Below are positions 13,211 to 24,362 of a stretch of DNA of 64,000 nucleotides, one piece after another; the first letter of the stretch is position 1, and each line of letters opens with the position of its first letter. Location of the stretch: positions 9,340,723-9,404,722 of the forward strand of contig OW285197.1 of assembly GCA_935421135.1 (NCBI GenBank), read 5' to 3'. A program made the position numbers and the translations under genes. The DNA comes from Bugulina stolonifera. Taxonomy: Eukaryota > Bryozoa > Gymnolaemata > Cheilostomatida > Bugulidae. The notes below the pieces were generated by a model. That model made no database searches. It was not told the DNA's origin and saw nothing but the letters and a program-made list of their open reading frames with translations.

Positions 13211-15545
13211 TTCATCGCGATGAACAGCATCATAAATTTGTTCAACTGTAAATATAATATGTGAGAGCATATAAAGGTATTGATCCATTTTAATTTTAAA
13301 TACACATATGAATTACTAAGAATGCTCATTGCTGTGAATAACTTAATTACCGGAGGAATTCAAGTGTCAAATCGATTTAATGACAAGGATATGAACAGCA
13401 TATGACCATACAATAATATAACAAAACTTGTTGACGTAAGGCCAGTGTATATCAACTTCTATATTGACACTTAACAGTATAAATCAGGTAAAAGCAAACT
13501 TGGCATTATTGACATGAAAACATATACATGTTTGTAGCTACTTTCATCTGTACCACTTGACACTTATTTACAGGTACTTTTATATATACAGGCACTGTAT
13601 CTACAGTCTCATTTTTAGAGCACTCCTTTCATGGATAGCCTAACTTTAGATGCCATCACAAATAGAAATATAGTAGAAACATTAACCATGTAAGTGAAAT
13701 TTACATGCACATTTACATGGGCTGTACATGTGTATGAGAAATCTAGCTTTAGATTTCAATAGTCATCATACAAGATTTTCTTGTTGTGACTTGTGATGAA
13801 TATTAAAATCAATATGACAATAAAAACTCATTGAATTCCTTCAGCTATATAACACATTAGAGTAACCTGTAGAGGTCAAAGGATTGTTCAAGTAGAACTT
13901 GCTCTATGGAGCAGCGTGTGGATTGGTCTATGATTTGTGCTTCATGAACAAAAGGCAAAAGAGCAACCTGAATTGAACCATACTATTCATAAACTTCATA
14001 AATAAGAATGATCTACATGTATTTGAAAACGCATATTAATTAACCTTTATACACATAGACTAGTGCAAATATAAAATTCCTACATCATAATACATTGACT
14101 CACCTTAAATTGACTAATGTTTTAGCATAAAGTAAAACTGCTTTACGGCAACATTAATGTGTGCCATTATCGGCTGTCTACTACAGGAAACGATACTCAA
14201 AATAAAGTGGAGACAAACGCATTTGAATAAAATTGTATCACGACATTTACATTTATATTCTTATCTCGCAACGTATCAAGTCATTGGGAACAACAATTAC
14301 AATATACAACATGTACATGTACAATTAATTGAAGTAAAACCCAAAGTTGATCAAAGCCATTCAGAAAGTTCAATAATATGCTACACGATACATACCTTAG
14401 ACTATGTAAAGCACAGGTGTCAACATCAGCTTCAAATTATCTCGAAAACTGATAGCCCATTGCATCAAAGGGTATAATATTTATCCCTGCTTATAAAGCT
14501 CTTATTGGCCTGCCTTTTCTAAAATCTTTACACACTTTTTGTTAAACTATACTATTGTTCGCTTTATTAATTTATAGAGTATAAAACTTACAAAAGAAAT
14601 TCTCATTCATATACTTAATGTGACACTTTAAGTGCAGTAAGAAGACGACTTCCTTATAACTTTTACACTGTGTCAATAATATTGACTATTCTAAATGAGC
14701 CATAGAAAATGGATGTCATAATGTTTAGTAAATAATACTTCAATCGTATTAGCCCACGTTACTGGTAGAGTTACTAAGACCAGTAAACTTTTTTAGAGAT
14801 CATACAATAGTAGAGCTCTTGCTTTTAAAGGTATGCTACATGGATGCACAACTTCTGCGAATATCGCAAGTTTAAAAACCAGAAAACGTTGTTAGGTGCT
14901 ACACAGAAGTTGCGTTTTTATCGTAAACAAAAGAAGTTGTCTAACTCATTAATTTAATCCAAGGCAAGAGTAGATAAGTCTAAGGAATTAATGTAGCCTG
15001 TGAATTTACAAAATGATAATTGAGGGTTGTGATACAATTACATTCAACCTCTTTAGGATTAGCCCCTCCATATTGTAGCTTAAATTAAAACCTCCACTAT
15101 TTTAGCAATATATCAGAACACGCAGGTTGAAATATTTCTGCTCGGTGAAAACTAAGTTCAACTAAATGCTTCCTATACGCAACAACGAGCACTTGAGAGG
15201 CTTGACTTGAATTAATTTATGGTTTAGGATGCACATGATAGCTTGACTGTTGATTTATTTTATTTACCTCGTGTTTATAATAAGGATTGAACTTCTCCCA
15301 CAGTGCTGGTCTTTTGTTGGATTAATTTAAACAACATAGCTATACAGCTTTCGTCCATTTTGCGGTCAGTAGAATATAGCACAAATTTAAATTAATTTTA
15401 ATTTATTCAATGATTTTATTTTATTATCCTAAAAGCTATACTCAACTGCTAGCACCTTGTCAAAGCATCTCAAGTTAGCTGTAGCCAATCAACACTCGAT
15501 TCGCATTTTGTAACGTTCAAAATTTACAACATGTAATAAACATCC
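13211..15545. other. Upstream of gene B; no gene recognised
   Basis: The frame at 14157-14477 on the plus strand (106 codons) has no domain or splice context that I can recognise. The remainder is AT-rich with frequent stops. Promoter elements for gene B should lie just right of 13210, but none can be named. Confidence 0.4.
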
Positions 15546-16888
15546 GATTTCGCAAAAGTTCAACACAACACAAGCTATAAATTGCCTTTTAGAGACCATT
15601 TACAATAAACTAGATAATAGCCATGTATCACAAACCATATTTTTAGATTTTAGCAAAGCTTTTGATACTATTAACCACGGAATTCTTATTGAAAAACTGA
15701 AATTTTATAACTTTTCATTCTCAGCCATTAAACTAATACAATCTTATCTCACTAACAGATATCAATTTGTCAAAATCGGCGATTTTAGCTCAGAGCTGAG
15801 AAAAATAACAACTGGGGTACCACAAGGTTCCGTCCTAGGTCCTTTATTGTTTTTAATTTATATAAATGATCTACTAGGTGCCTCCGATGATTTCCAATGT
15901 GTACTCTTTGCAGATGACACCAATCTGATCAGTTCTAATAAAAACATCACAGAATCTGAACTGCGCAAAATTGAAGATTGGTGTATTGCAAATAAATTAC
16001 TTATTAATTTTGATAAGACCTACCAGATAATTTTTAAGAACCATCAAAAAAAAGTTCACTACGAAACCTTCAAACTTCAAATTATAGCAACTTCTAATCA
16101 GTGCAAATTCTTAGGAATCCAATTGGATGAACATTTAACCTTTCGCTCTCATATTGAGACTGTTGCCCAAAAAGTCAATTTCTTGGTCATGATACTTAGA
16201 CATTTATCAAAATACCTTGACCAGAAAACCCTGATAAACATTTACTACACTTTTATATATCCCCACTTTTTATATGGTTTGGAGTTTTGGGGACATGCCT
16301 GTGAGGGGACAATTTCTCAAATCCTGGTGTGTCAAAAAAAAGCTTTGAGGGTGATCTTTAAACAAAAACCTTTTTCATCGGTGTCAACCAAGTTTCTTGA
16401 ATCCAAAATAATGCCGATAAAGATGCTATTCAAATACCGTCTTATAATTTTCACTTACAATATCTTTAAGACAGATGAAAAGCTTTTAAATTCTCTAGTA
16501 ATAACCCATAACTTTAATACTAGAAATAAAAGTAAACTTTTGAAACTGCCAAAAACTAAAACTAACAGGGGGAGGAGATCGGTGTACTATGCCGGTATTG
16601 AGCTTGTTTCTAGCTATGCCTTGGACATCCTTGACCTCCCTCCCAGGGCTTTTGCGGCGGCTTTGGCGTCTCGTCTCTGGGGAGCGGGGGTGTGAGCACT
16701 GTGGGGTGTCTGGGGGCGTGGTGGGTGCTTCCCCTCGGCACCGGTACACTTGAGCAGGGATTGCCTCGACTCTAGTCTCGGACTATCTGGCTTCCCTTTT
16801 GTGTAATTTTATACTTGCTACGCTTTTACTATAATTTATTGTTGTTATTGATAAGCAATAAACTCAATAATAATAATAATAATGATCA
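15546..16888 (+). mobile_element. 5'-truncated non-LTR retrotransposon (RT domain and 3' tail)
   Basis: One frame reads from about 15560 to the stop at 16693-16695, far longer than an ATG-based call would suggest (there is no ATG; codon 15847 is TTG). RT motifs in order are FLDFSKAFDTINH (15640s), TTGVPQGSVLGPLLF and FADDTNLISS, the last being the catalytic ADD box. Then come the thumb region (KFLGIQLDEHLTF, HFLYGLEFWG) and the C-terminal NTRNKSK segment. At the left edge the usual FRK-ST / TTQAI motif is split between two frames near 15560, indicating a 1-nt indel. No endonuclease domain is present, so the copy is 5'-truncated, as is usual for LINEs. The 3' UTR ends in (AAT)n at about 16865-16883. 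It resembles the CR1/Jockey/I group; the exact clade is undecided. It is inactive. Confidence 0.9.
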
Positions 16889-18349
16889 GTAATCCCAAAA
16901 TGCAAAATTTTTGCAACTTGCATAAATTTTGCGTCCGTGTAGCATGCTCTTAAGATATTATCAATGTTATTCAATTATCCCCTGATTAATATTGAAACAT
17001 ATTTCCAATTTTATTTAACTTCAGCATGATTATATTATCTTAATCAAAGCAAGAAATATAGTTATGAAGTTTTTAAGCAAGGAATTTGTTTTTTGAGCAG
17101 TCGGAGACTTGTTTCAAATTCCATGAAAATACCAGTCCCTGCCTGGGGTTTGAACTCGGGGCCTCTACGGCACCAAAATACATCACTAAAAAAAAATGGC
17201 CAAACCCCCTAGCAAGAAATATAATGGGGAAAAACAACCTAAGCACTGAGAAAGATGAATCAGAAAAGTAAGCCTAAGGAGTTGTCAGAACTTGACTGCT
17301 AATGTGCAAGATGGGGAAACTCATTAAAAAGCTTAGTTTTCCCTACAATAATCTACTCTGCTACATAGAAACAGCTGTGAACTATCAGTGTTCTCTGGCT
17401 TGGTTGAGAAAAACAAGAGTGCATCCCAGGTTTTACCTACTGCAAATAATAGTTAAGACAGTTTAATCGACCGGGTTTACTTGTATTTATAATTGTGCTA
17501 ATAACTGATATGAACATACAGTTTTATGTATACTCATAAAACTATAACAATATTATAAACACAATATGTCATGTATTGTTATAAGTACTGTATAGCTACA
17601 ACTCTTATCAAGTATTACATGTACAGTAGTACATGTATAATATAATGATGTAAATTGTGTAATGTTTGTAAGCTTTATTATCATGTGAGATACAAAATTA
17701 TTACAACTTTGTATGGTTCAGAAGTATACTTACTATAAGCAAAGGCTAAACGAAGGTGTTCTGTGTGATTTCTATGTTGCTCAATTATCGATCTTGGGTT
17801 CTACGTGAATGACGATTCGCTTAGTAAATTTTTAAAAAAGTATTAAATCAAAACATATGACGATCACACATGCATGCGAATCACATAAACGAGCAAACTG
17901 TTTATGCAGTATAGCTAGGCATAAACAATGTTTCATTTTAGCTGGTATAATATAATATGTGCGTGCCACAATATTCTCTAGATTGCCTTGCGGTACATGT
18001 ACACACATTCATTTCCTAATTCAAGAAGTTCCCAGTCAGAGACTATCACGCCCTAGCCTGTGTTTCACAGGATATTGTATGAAAAGTTCAATATAATGTA
18101 CTATCATCTACAGTGATCACAGCATTATACAGTTATTTAAAGGCTAAGTTGAAGGTCACGCTGATGGGCGCTTGAATGTATTTAAACCTCAAACAGTAAA
18201 ATTACAAAAATTAAAGTCCGCTAGATCAACCTAAACAACATGTATTAATATATTATTCTAAGGCTGAGAATATATATTAGGGAAGTTTTTCTTAGTGGTA
18301 GACATATTTTCATCCAATCCACTCATATAATTCTATTATTTCCATACAC
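16889..18349. other. No gene; contains a SINE-B fragment
   Basis: Apart from the SINE-B fragment at 17070-17220, this is AT-rich sequence with no recognisable exon. The frame at 17086-17271 is derived from the repeat. Confidence 0.5.
17070..17222 (-). mobile_element. SINE-B copy (partial)
   Basis: It shares with the copies at 40.1, 55.1, 55.6 and 57.9 kb the words gagcagtcggagacttgttt, ataccagtccctg and ggggtttgaactcggggcct. Read on the minus strand, the last is a tRNA B-box-like GGTTCAAACCC match. The right side is rearranged: it ends in an inverted piece of the family's terminal word (ggccaaacccc) near 17195-17212, and the A-box region is missing. Confidence 0.75.
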
Positions 18350-20710
18350 CTATTCACAGTTCCCCTCTTCCAGTCGATGTTGTAGAATATATAGATCTGA
18401 GTACGTTGCGTATGACGTGCAATTTATGGCTAGCTGAATACATGTCCCATCATAGTGTTGGAAACCAGCACAATCTTGGTTGTTGAAACAGGGTAAGGCA
18501 CACTGGATGTGAGTCGAAACATATGCGGGCTTGAGTTCTGTCAACTGAGTAGCTGTTCGGTGCCAGCGGAAAAATGAACCTAAAATTAATTGGTTGAATT
18601 GTCAGCATTCTGCAACTACATAATGGGCTAGAAATCATTCAATAATTTTCTTAATATACACAAGTAGCTTGTAATACCAATGGAGATACAAATTATAGTT
18701 TTATTTGTTAGTCAATAGTTTAGTTGTGAAGACTAGCATTCTACTCATGTTTTAGTGCTACCCAGGCATGGGTAACTTTGAACCAGGTTTGCAGTGGTAT
18801 ACCTGTTGTACGTTTATAAACGGAGAGCCTCCATGCACCTCCACAATATTGTACACTGCTACCAGAGCACCTGTAGCTACACTCTTCTTCTGGTCTAGGT
18901 CCTCCGTTCTTATCTGACAGATCTTTCCCACAATAGCATTCTGCTCCCACTTCTACACCCGAAAACCTAAAACCTAAAAGTATGGAAAACTGGTGATGAA
19001 GAAATAAACAAATCATAAAAATGCAGCAATTCAAGGGTAATAATTTAGAGTTGGAAGAGAAGAAGAACAAAAGAAATATTATATTGACTAGTAAAAAATG
19101 CACGTAGCTACTGTACATACACCTTTACATAAAATAATGTACATGATTCCATGTTTATGTTTTTATCGTAAAATAACAACTTTACTGAATAGTGCCTATA
19201 TTACCTACCCTGAGTCTGAAAAAGCTTTTAACCCAGCAGACCAATATACTCCCTGATATACATGTATGTGAATGGGTATTACATAATTAATAATGTACTA
19301 TTGATTGGCATTCATTTTCTCTTTAGAGTAACTAGCACAGTGAACCCCATATTGGAATGTTAGATTTATATTTACGTATATTTGTATCAGTTTGTGGTGT
19401 GAAGAAGTCTCTAGGCATAAATTTTGTGTAATCTTGTCATTGAGGCCTTAAAGTCGCTGTAAGTAGGGCTACTAACCCTGATGTCATTATACATGTACAT
19501 GTATAACACATACAAAAAACACTAAGCTACATGTAAATTCAATGGCTATGGTATTTTATCATAGGCTCATATTAAGGTACCTGTAAAAATGAATATAATG
19601 TTGGGTAAGTGGGTTGTGTTTTTGAATGTGTTATACAATGTACTATGTTACTCTCATTATTGGTAGTCCTACCTCATAAAGTCAACCAATACAATCCTAA
19701 TCAGGGTAATTCTTACATGCAGTCTCATGTAAATTGAATTTAGATGAATCATATGAATTTGATAGCCATCAGTGACCTACATTGTGTATACTGAGTGTGC
19801 AAACGTGTTTGTCACAGCAGCTTAACTGTCTATTCATTGGTTCTTTAACTAAAATGCAATCAAGTTCAAAATTGTGCAGTTTTTGTTGCTTTTTTGTCAA
19901 TAATTTGATAAACTCCCTGATACCATAAATTATTTGGTATTACTGTATATTGGTTCTACGCTGAAACTAAAGTAATAAAATTATAATTTTCTAATTAATT
20001 GTACAAACGCAAAAACTATCTAAATTTTCTCAATTGTAGCATGTTGAAGAAGTAGCGGGAATAAGGCGCGTTGGAAAATAAAAATCATACATCTACACAT
20101 ACCTCTATCATGGCACAAGTTTTGACATGTCTCCAAAGTGCCTCCAACTACATGTATGTACTCAAAATGCTCATCTAGAGTTCGGGTCATAGAGTCCGGG
20201 TAACATCCGACATATTCATAGTCTCTGGCAGTAGCTACTAAGGTTAATATAAGATTTATGCAAACAGGCACACAGTCATATTAAATAGAGTAACATATTA
20301 ACTGTCCAAGGGTTTGTCTGGCAACTAATTCAAAACTTTAAAACTATACTAATAATACATGATTGTAACACTGGACACTGCCAGTGAATTCTCTCATTGC
20401 ACTATACAAAATCTAACATCATGTGCAAAAGTAAAGACTTGAGCTGCCAAAAAGAAAAAATCATTTAGAAAATACATACAATGTACACTGGATTTATGCT
20501 CCTTGTAATCACACTTACAAACTGATAAACACAATGTACATGCAGACTAAAACGCTGCCATACGTGTACATGTACATATTAGCTATGTTTCTAATCTAGA
20601 CACAGAATATCAAGAGCTTATAGAACCTAAAAATATAATATTAAGTTAGGTACTATACCTGAACAGATTAATATAAGATTTATCCATCCGACAATAGTTG
20701 AACCACCCAT
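18350..20710 (-). CDS. WSC/PAN-like secreted protein gene C (one WSC domain)
   Basis: A complete four-exon minus-strand model: 20710-20659, 20237-20103, 18973-18803 and 18579-18350 (TAG). The sum is 588 nt, in frame for 195 residues. Exon 1 (MGGSTIVGWINLILICS) is a short signal peptide in a 52-nt exon, the same size as the first exons of D and E. Exon 2 is the WSC N-half (YEYVGCYPDSMTRTLDEHF, CQNLCHDRG). Exon 3 is the WSC C-half (ECYCGKDLSD, CSYRCSGSS, QYCGGAWRLSVYK). Exon 4 is the PAN/apple-like tail (CALPCFNNQDCAGFQHYDG, CIQLAINC) ending EEGNCE. All introns are phase 1. The product is probably a small secreted WSC lectin-like protein. No lesion was seen. Confidence 0.87.
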
Positions 20711-21407
20711 AGTATAGACAAGTAGTAAAATCTCCCCCGCGACAACAATTGCTATATATCACGCAGGCATATGGCAATGTTTCTGGTAGTGGTGACTAGC
20801 CGGTAAACCTCGTGGAATGATGCGTGGGGAGGCAACAGTAATATGAGAATCTAAGCCGGATAACTGATGTCAACAGTGAATTGAATCGTGTAACTTAGGA
20901 TAGTTTTAGAAATCAACAATGAATATATAAATAATGCATTTCTACTCTGCATTTCCTAGGAATATTAGGATTATTGATTTTCGTTGATTATGAATTTTTA
21001 AGAACCATCTTCCACTCTGTTAACATTGAGCTCATATAAACAATACTACTTAGCCTAAGACTCCTTGAATAATGTATTCATTTAACCACCTAGAACCTGG
21101 CCTAAAGATCAGTTGTTGTTTTCCTACTGTAAGTAATCTGCAGCATGTCGACCTACGGGGTATTAATAATATTATAAGAAACATAATACACCAGTGCATT
21201 TTTCTTTTATAACGTTTGATGGCATTTGTCTGTGAGTATGAGTAGATGTTATACAACACTCACTGTAAATCATAATGAACCAATAGACTTCTCAGGTTCC
21301 CCAGTCGTGTATACATTGAATGGTGTAGACAATTTTGCGCTAAACACTCGGTAGTTGCCTAGCAACTGCAAAGTGGCAGAACTGTATCAACAACATTGTA
21401 GCTTATA
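20711..21407. other. Upstream of gene C; no gene recognised
   Basis: AT-rich sequence, presumably holding the promoter of gene C at its left edge. The minus-strand frame at 21050-21259 shows no domain. Confidence 0.4.
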
Positions 21408-21870
21408 ATATTATTATGCTTGGGGTGATTTACTCAAAACATAATAATACAGAGTCGTACCAAGTATGACACAAAGCCTAACTACTACTAATTCAACTCA
21501 AAAGTTGGAAACTCAGGGTTGTTAATCGACAAAGCCTCATAGGAGTAAAGCATTATAGTGTTACAGCTATGGTGTCGCTGACTAGTGGTGAGAAACTTGT
21601 GCCTGTAGTGCACATCTAAGCAAGAAAATAAAATGTTCTCAGCAATAATTGTCATGTGTATATCACACCAGGAAGTACATGAATTCCAAAGATTTTCACT
21701 CCGATTTGGAGTTATCTTCTCTCAATGTGCATTAGGAGTTGTCTTGGTACTCCAAATTAAATGAAGATAGTTTCATGTAGTAGTATTAATTTTTTATTAA
21801 GCTTGGACGATTCACTCAGTTACCAGTCTAGTTCTATTGTATCAAAATTTAACATGCCTTTAAGATGTGA
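21408..21870. repeat. Dispersed repeat, inverted copy at 60.56-61.04 kb
   Basis: Shared words in reverse-complement order include cagagtcgtaccaagtatga, tttggagttatcttctctca, atgtgcattaggagttgtc and agttaccagtctagtt. The match is continuous over about 460 bp, with small indels and point changes. No open frame is conserved between the two copies, so it is more likely non-coding repeat or segmental duplication than a gene. Confidence 0.85.
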
Positions 21871-22810
21871 GTTTCTGAAGCAAGATGGATTACATGTACA
21901 GTAGTTCAATGCAATCACACAGTAATGTAAACTAATATTTTTATATATTATTCATCATTGCACAGTGTGTTATATTACTTGACTAATAGTTATGCTTATA
22001 CAATTGTACACTGTAATGCCTATTGTTTTTTTTAATGTTATTTTTGAACAGCAAGCATTAGCCACACTGCTTTCAGTTATAAACACAGCTGGTGTAGGGC
22101 AAAGGAGTACCATCTTGTCCATCAAACATTATCAATCCCTTTTTGAAGTCTTGGTTCTCTATCTTGCCAAAGGGTAAACTTGTTAAAATAATAATATATT
22201 AGACAGAGTTTGCTGGTAGATGATATACTTTATTCTTCATATCGTTCGCTAAATACATTAGCTAATTAATAATATTAGCTAATTAATAATATTAATAATA
22301 ATATTATTATAAAAAATCAAACAAACCAGAAAGATATGATTGGATAATAGACCACATACACCAACCTATCATTAAAGTAGGTAGGCTGTAACTATATTAA
22401 TTAATTCAATTTTGCTTATTTATGGGTCTGTGACACACTAACAAAACCATTATTATATTTCGATTGATCTGCCAATAGTTTAATTCTTTACCATTTCGCA
22501 CTCATTCAGAGAGCATTACCTGTGTGTCATTGTGAAGTGCAATAGAACTGTTAAACACTTGTAATGTTAAGTAAAAATAATCTTCAGTGAATAAAAATTA
22601 GTCCAAATTTGATGAGCCTTCAAGAAGTTATCTTCCCTTTTCATTAAATGGCCGTGTTTTCAATTCCAAATGTTGCTAAAGCAAAAGTAAACAGTTTTGT
22701 TTCTATTTTGTGACCAAATATTTGAAAAATGATATGATTCCGGCCTATTGCGCATATTGATTTTCAATTTTATACTTAAATTCAATTAGTTCACAGTTTT
22801 TATCATTAGT
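21871..22810. other. No gene recognised
   Basis: AT-rich sequence including a short self-complementary attaataatatt run near 22262-22312. The frame at 21992-22177 has no recognisable domain. Confidence 0.4.
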
Positions 22811-22815
22811 TTAAA

Positions 22816-23683
22816 GCAAGGAGTAAGAGAGAAGGAGGCTCGTCCATAAAAATCTGTATATATGTTACAATGAGTTTCCAGTGTTCGAAGTGCGCCTCGG
22901 GTGCTTGCTAAAGTCAGAAGAAAAGATGAGAATGTTTTTTAAAAAAGTAAAATTCACACATCAACTAAAATTATAATATAAGCAATGTCAACAATTGGTA
23001 GCACTCTAATGAACGGGATGACTATATACACACTACATATTTCAATGGGATACGATAGATATCGGCAAGTAAATTCGCCAGATTTGAAGAAAATTGTGTA
23101 TTTCAACATAAAATGACACTTTTTGTAAATACCAACATGCTCAACAAAATAAGCAAAAATGATACTAATAGATTTAAACTTGCTGCAACTGGTAAAGTTT
23201 AAATCCAAATTTAAAATTTGCTCCTTCATGATAAAAAAACCCTACAAACGCTGAAATCGCTGTTAAGATGAGCTAATTTGTACAACACATTTCTCTAACA
23301 TCAGGACTCCATATACTTAATTTGATTTGTGGTGTATAGTTCAGATACCATTTTAGTTGGTAGGCTAGTTCGTGGGCCCTACAACATGGCCACACTAAAT
23401 GAAAATGGTGCTCAAACTATAGGCTATGTCAATAAACAATAATGTTTATCTCTCTATAGAAATGATTTTTATTGGATGCTATAACTGTGACGTGTTAAGC
23501 ACCAGAGTCGTGCACATGTGCATTGTTTTTATACCTGTTTAGCAATGAGGAAGCGCATCACGATTCGACGGAGTTGTCTACTCTCTTAATGCCAGCGACT
23601 CATGCGCTCATATTTTTAAACCGAGGAGCACATCGAACACAAAATTCTTATGGACGAGCCTCCTTCTTTCTCTTACTCCTTGC
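22816..23683. mobile_element. Non-autonomous DNA transposon (MITE-like) with long TIRs
   Basis: The left end gcaaggagtaagagagaagg continues through aggctcgtccataa (22816-22849). It is mirrored at the right end (23646-23683) with few mismatches. Inner symmetry continues: gtgttcgaagtgcgcctcgg near 22881 is answered by ccgaggagcacatcgaacac near 23622. The 5-bp direct repeat TTAAA flanks both ends (22811-22815 and 23684-23688), consistent with a target duplication. The 868-bp body has no long open frame apart from a 91-codon minus-strand frame (22954-23229) without a domain. Superfamily is undecided; TTAA-type insertion is possible. Confidence 0.85.
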
Positions 23684-23719
23684 TTAAAGCCAGTTGAAAA
23701 TACTTTAAGAATAACAAAA

Positions 23720-24040
23720 CCATAATGCTGATTTTTTTTGTTATATATATGTATTAAGTATTAAATAATTTAAATAGAAAAAAAAATGCAATGCTGTACT
23801 CTATTCGTAGACAGTATTTTTTCAGCTGAAAATTTTGAGATTGCTTCGAATCCCAAATCTATCGGCATATATGAGTCACACCTGTCCATATTTCAAAATT
23901 TCTAATTTTGATCGATTTTTGGGACGCCTAGTAGCCCAGATTGTTAAGTGGTCATGTAGGTGTAGTTATATGAGCATAGCCAGAAACCGAAACAAAGAAA
24001 CTAATATTGTCTAATAACAATAATATACATGTATAAAAAC
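23720..24040. repeat. Dispersed repeat, inverted copy at 59.94-60.24 kb
   Basis: Shared in reverse-complement order with 59.94-60.24 kb: tttcagctgaaaa, aaatttctaattttga, agaaactaatattgtctaat and related words. It is collinear with the 21.4 kb / 61.0 kb pair, so both belong to one inverted segmental duplication interrupted on the left by the element at 22.8-23.7 kb. Confidence 0.8.
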
Positions 24041-24362
24041 CCAACAAATTATTTCAAACCCAAACAAAATTTCTGTGCTTTAGAAAATGCTAATTATTAG
24101 CTTAATTTAATGTTCGAATGAAGCTAATAATCTTCTGTTTCATATAATTCTTTCACACTAGTTATATGTTATACATGTTGTATTTTGTAGTGGTAGTCGA
24201 AAAACTTGTCGAAAAGGTACTTAAAGGCAAGTCATTGCCGAAAAATCCGGAACAATCAAAGTCAGAATCAGCATAATATGTGGATTATCTACAGTTAGAG
24301 ATGAAACGAGGCAGAATTTTAGGTACAAGTATCGTTCTACCTCTATCCACAATGTTCTTGCT

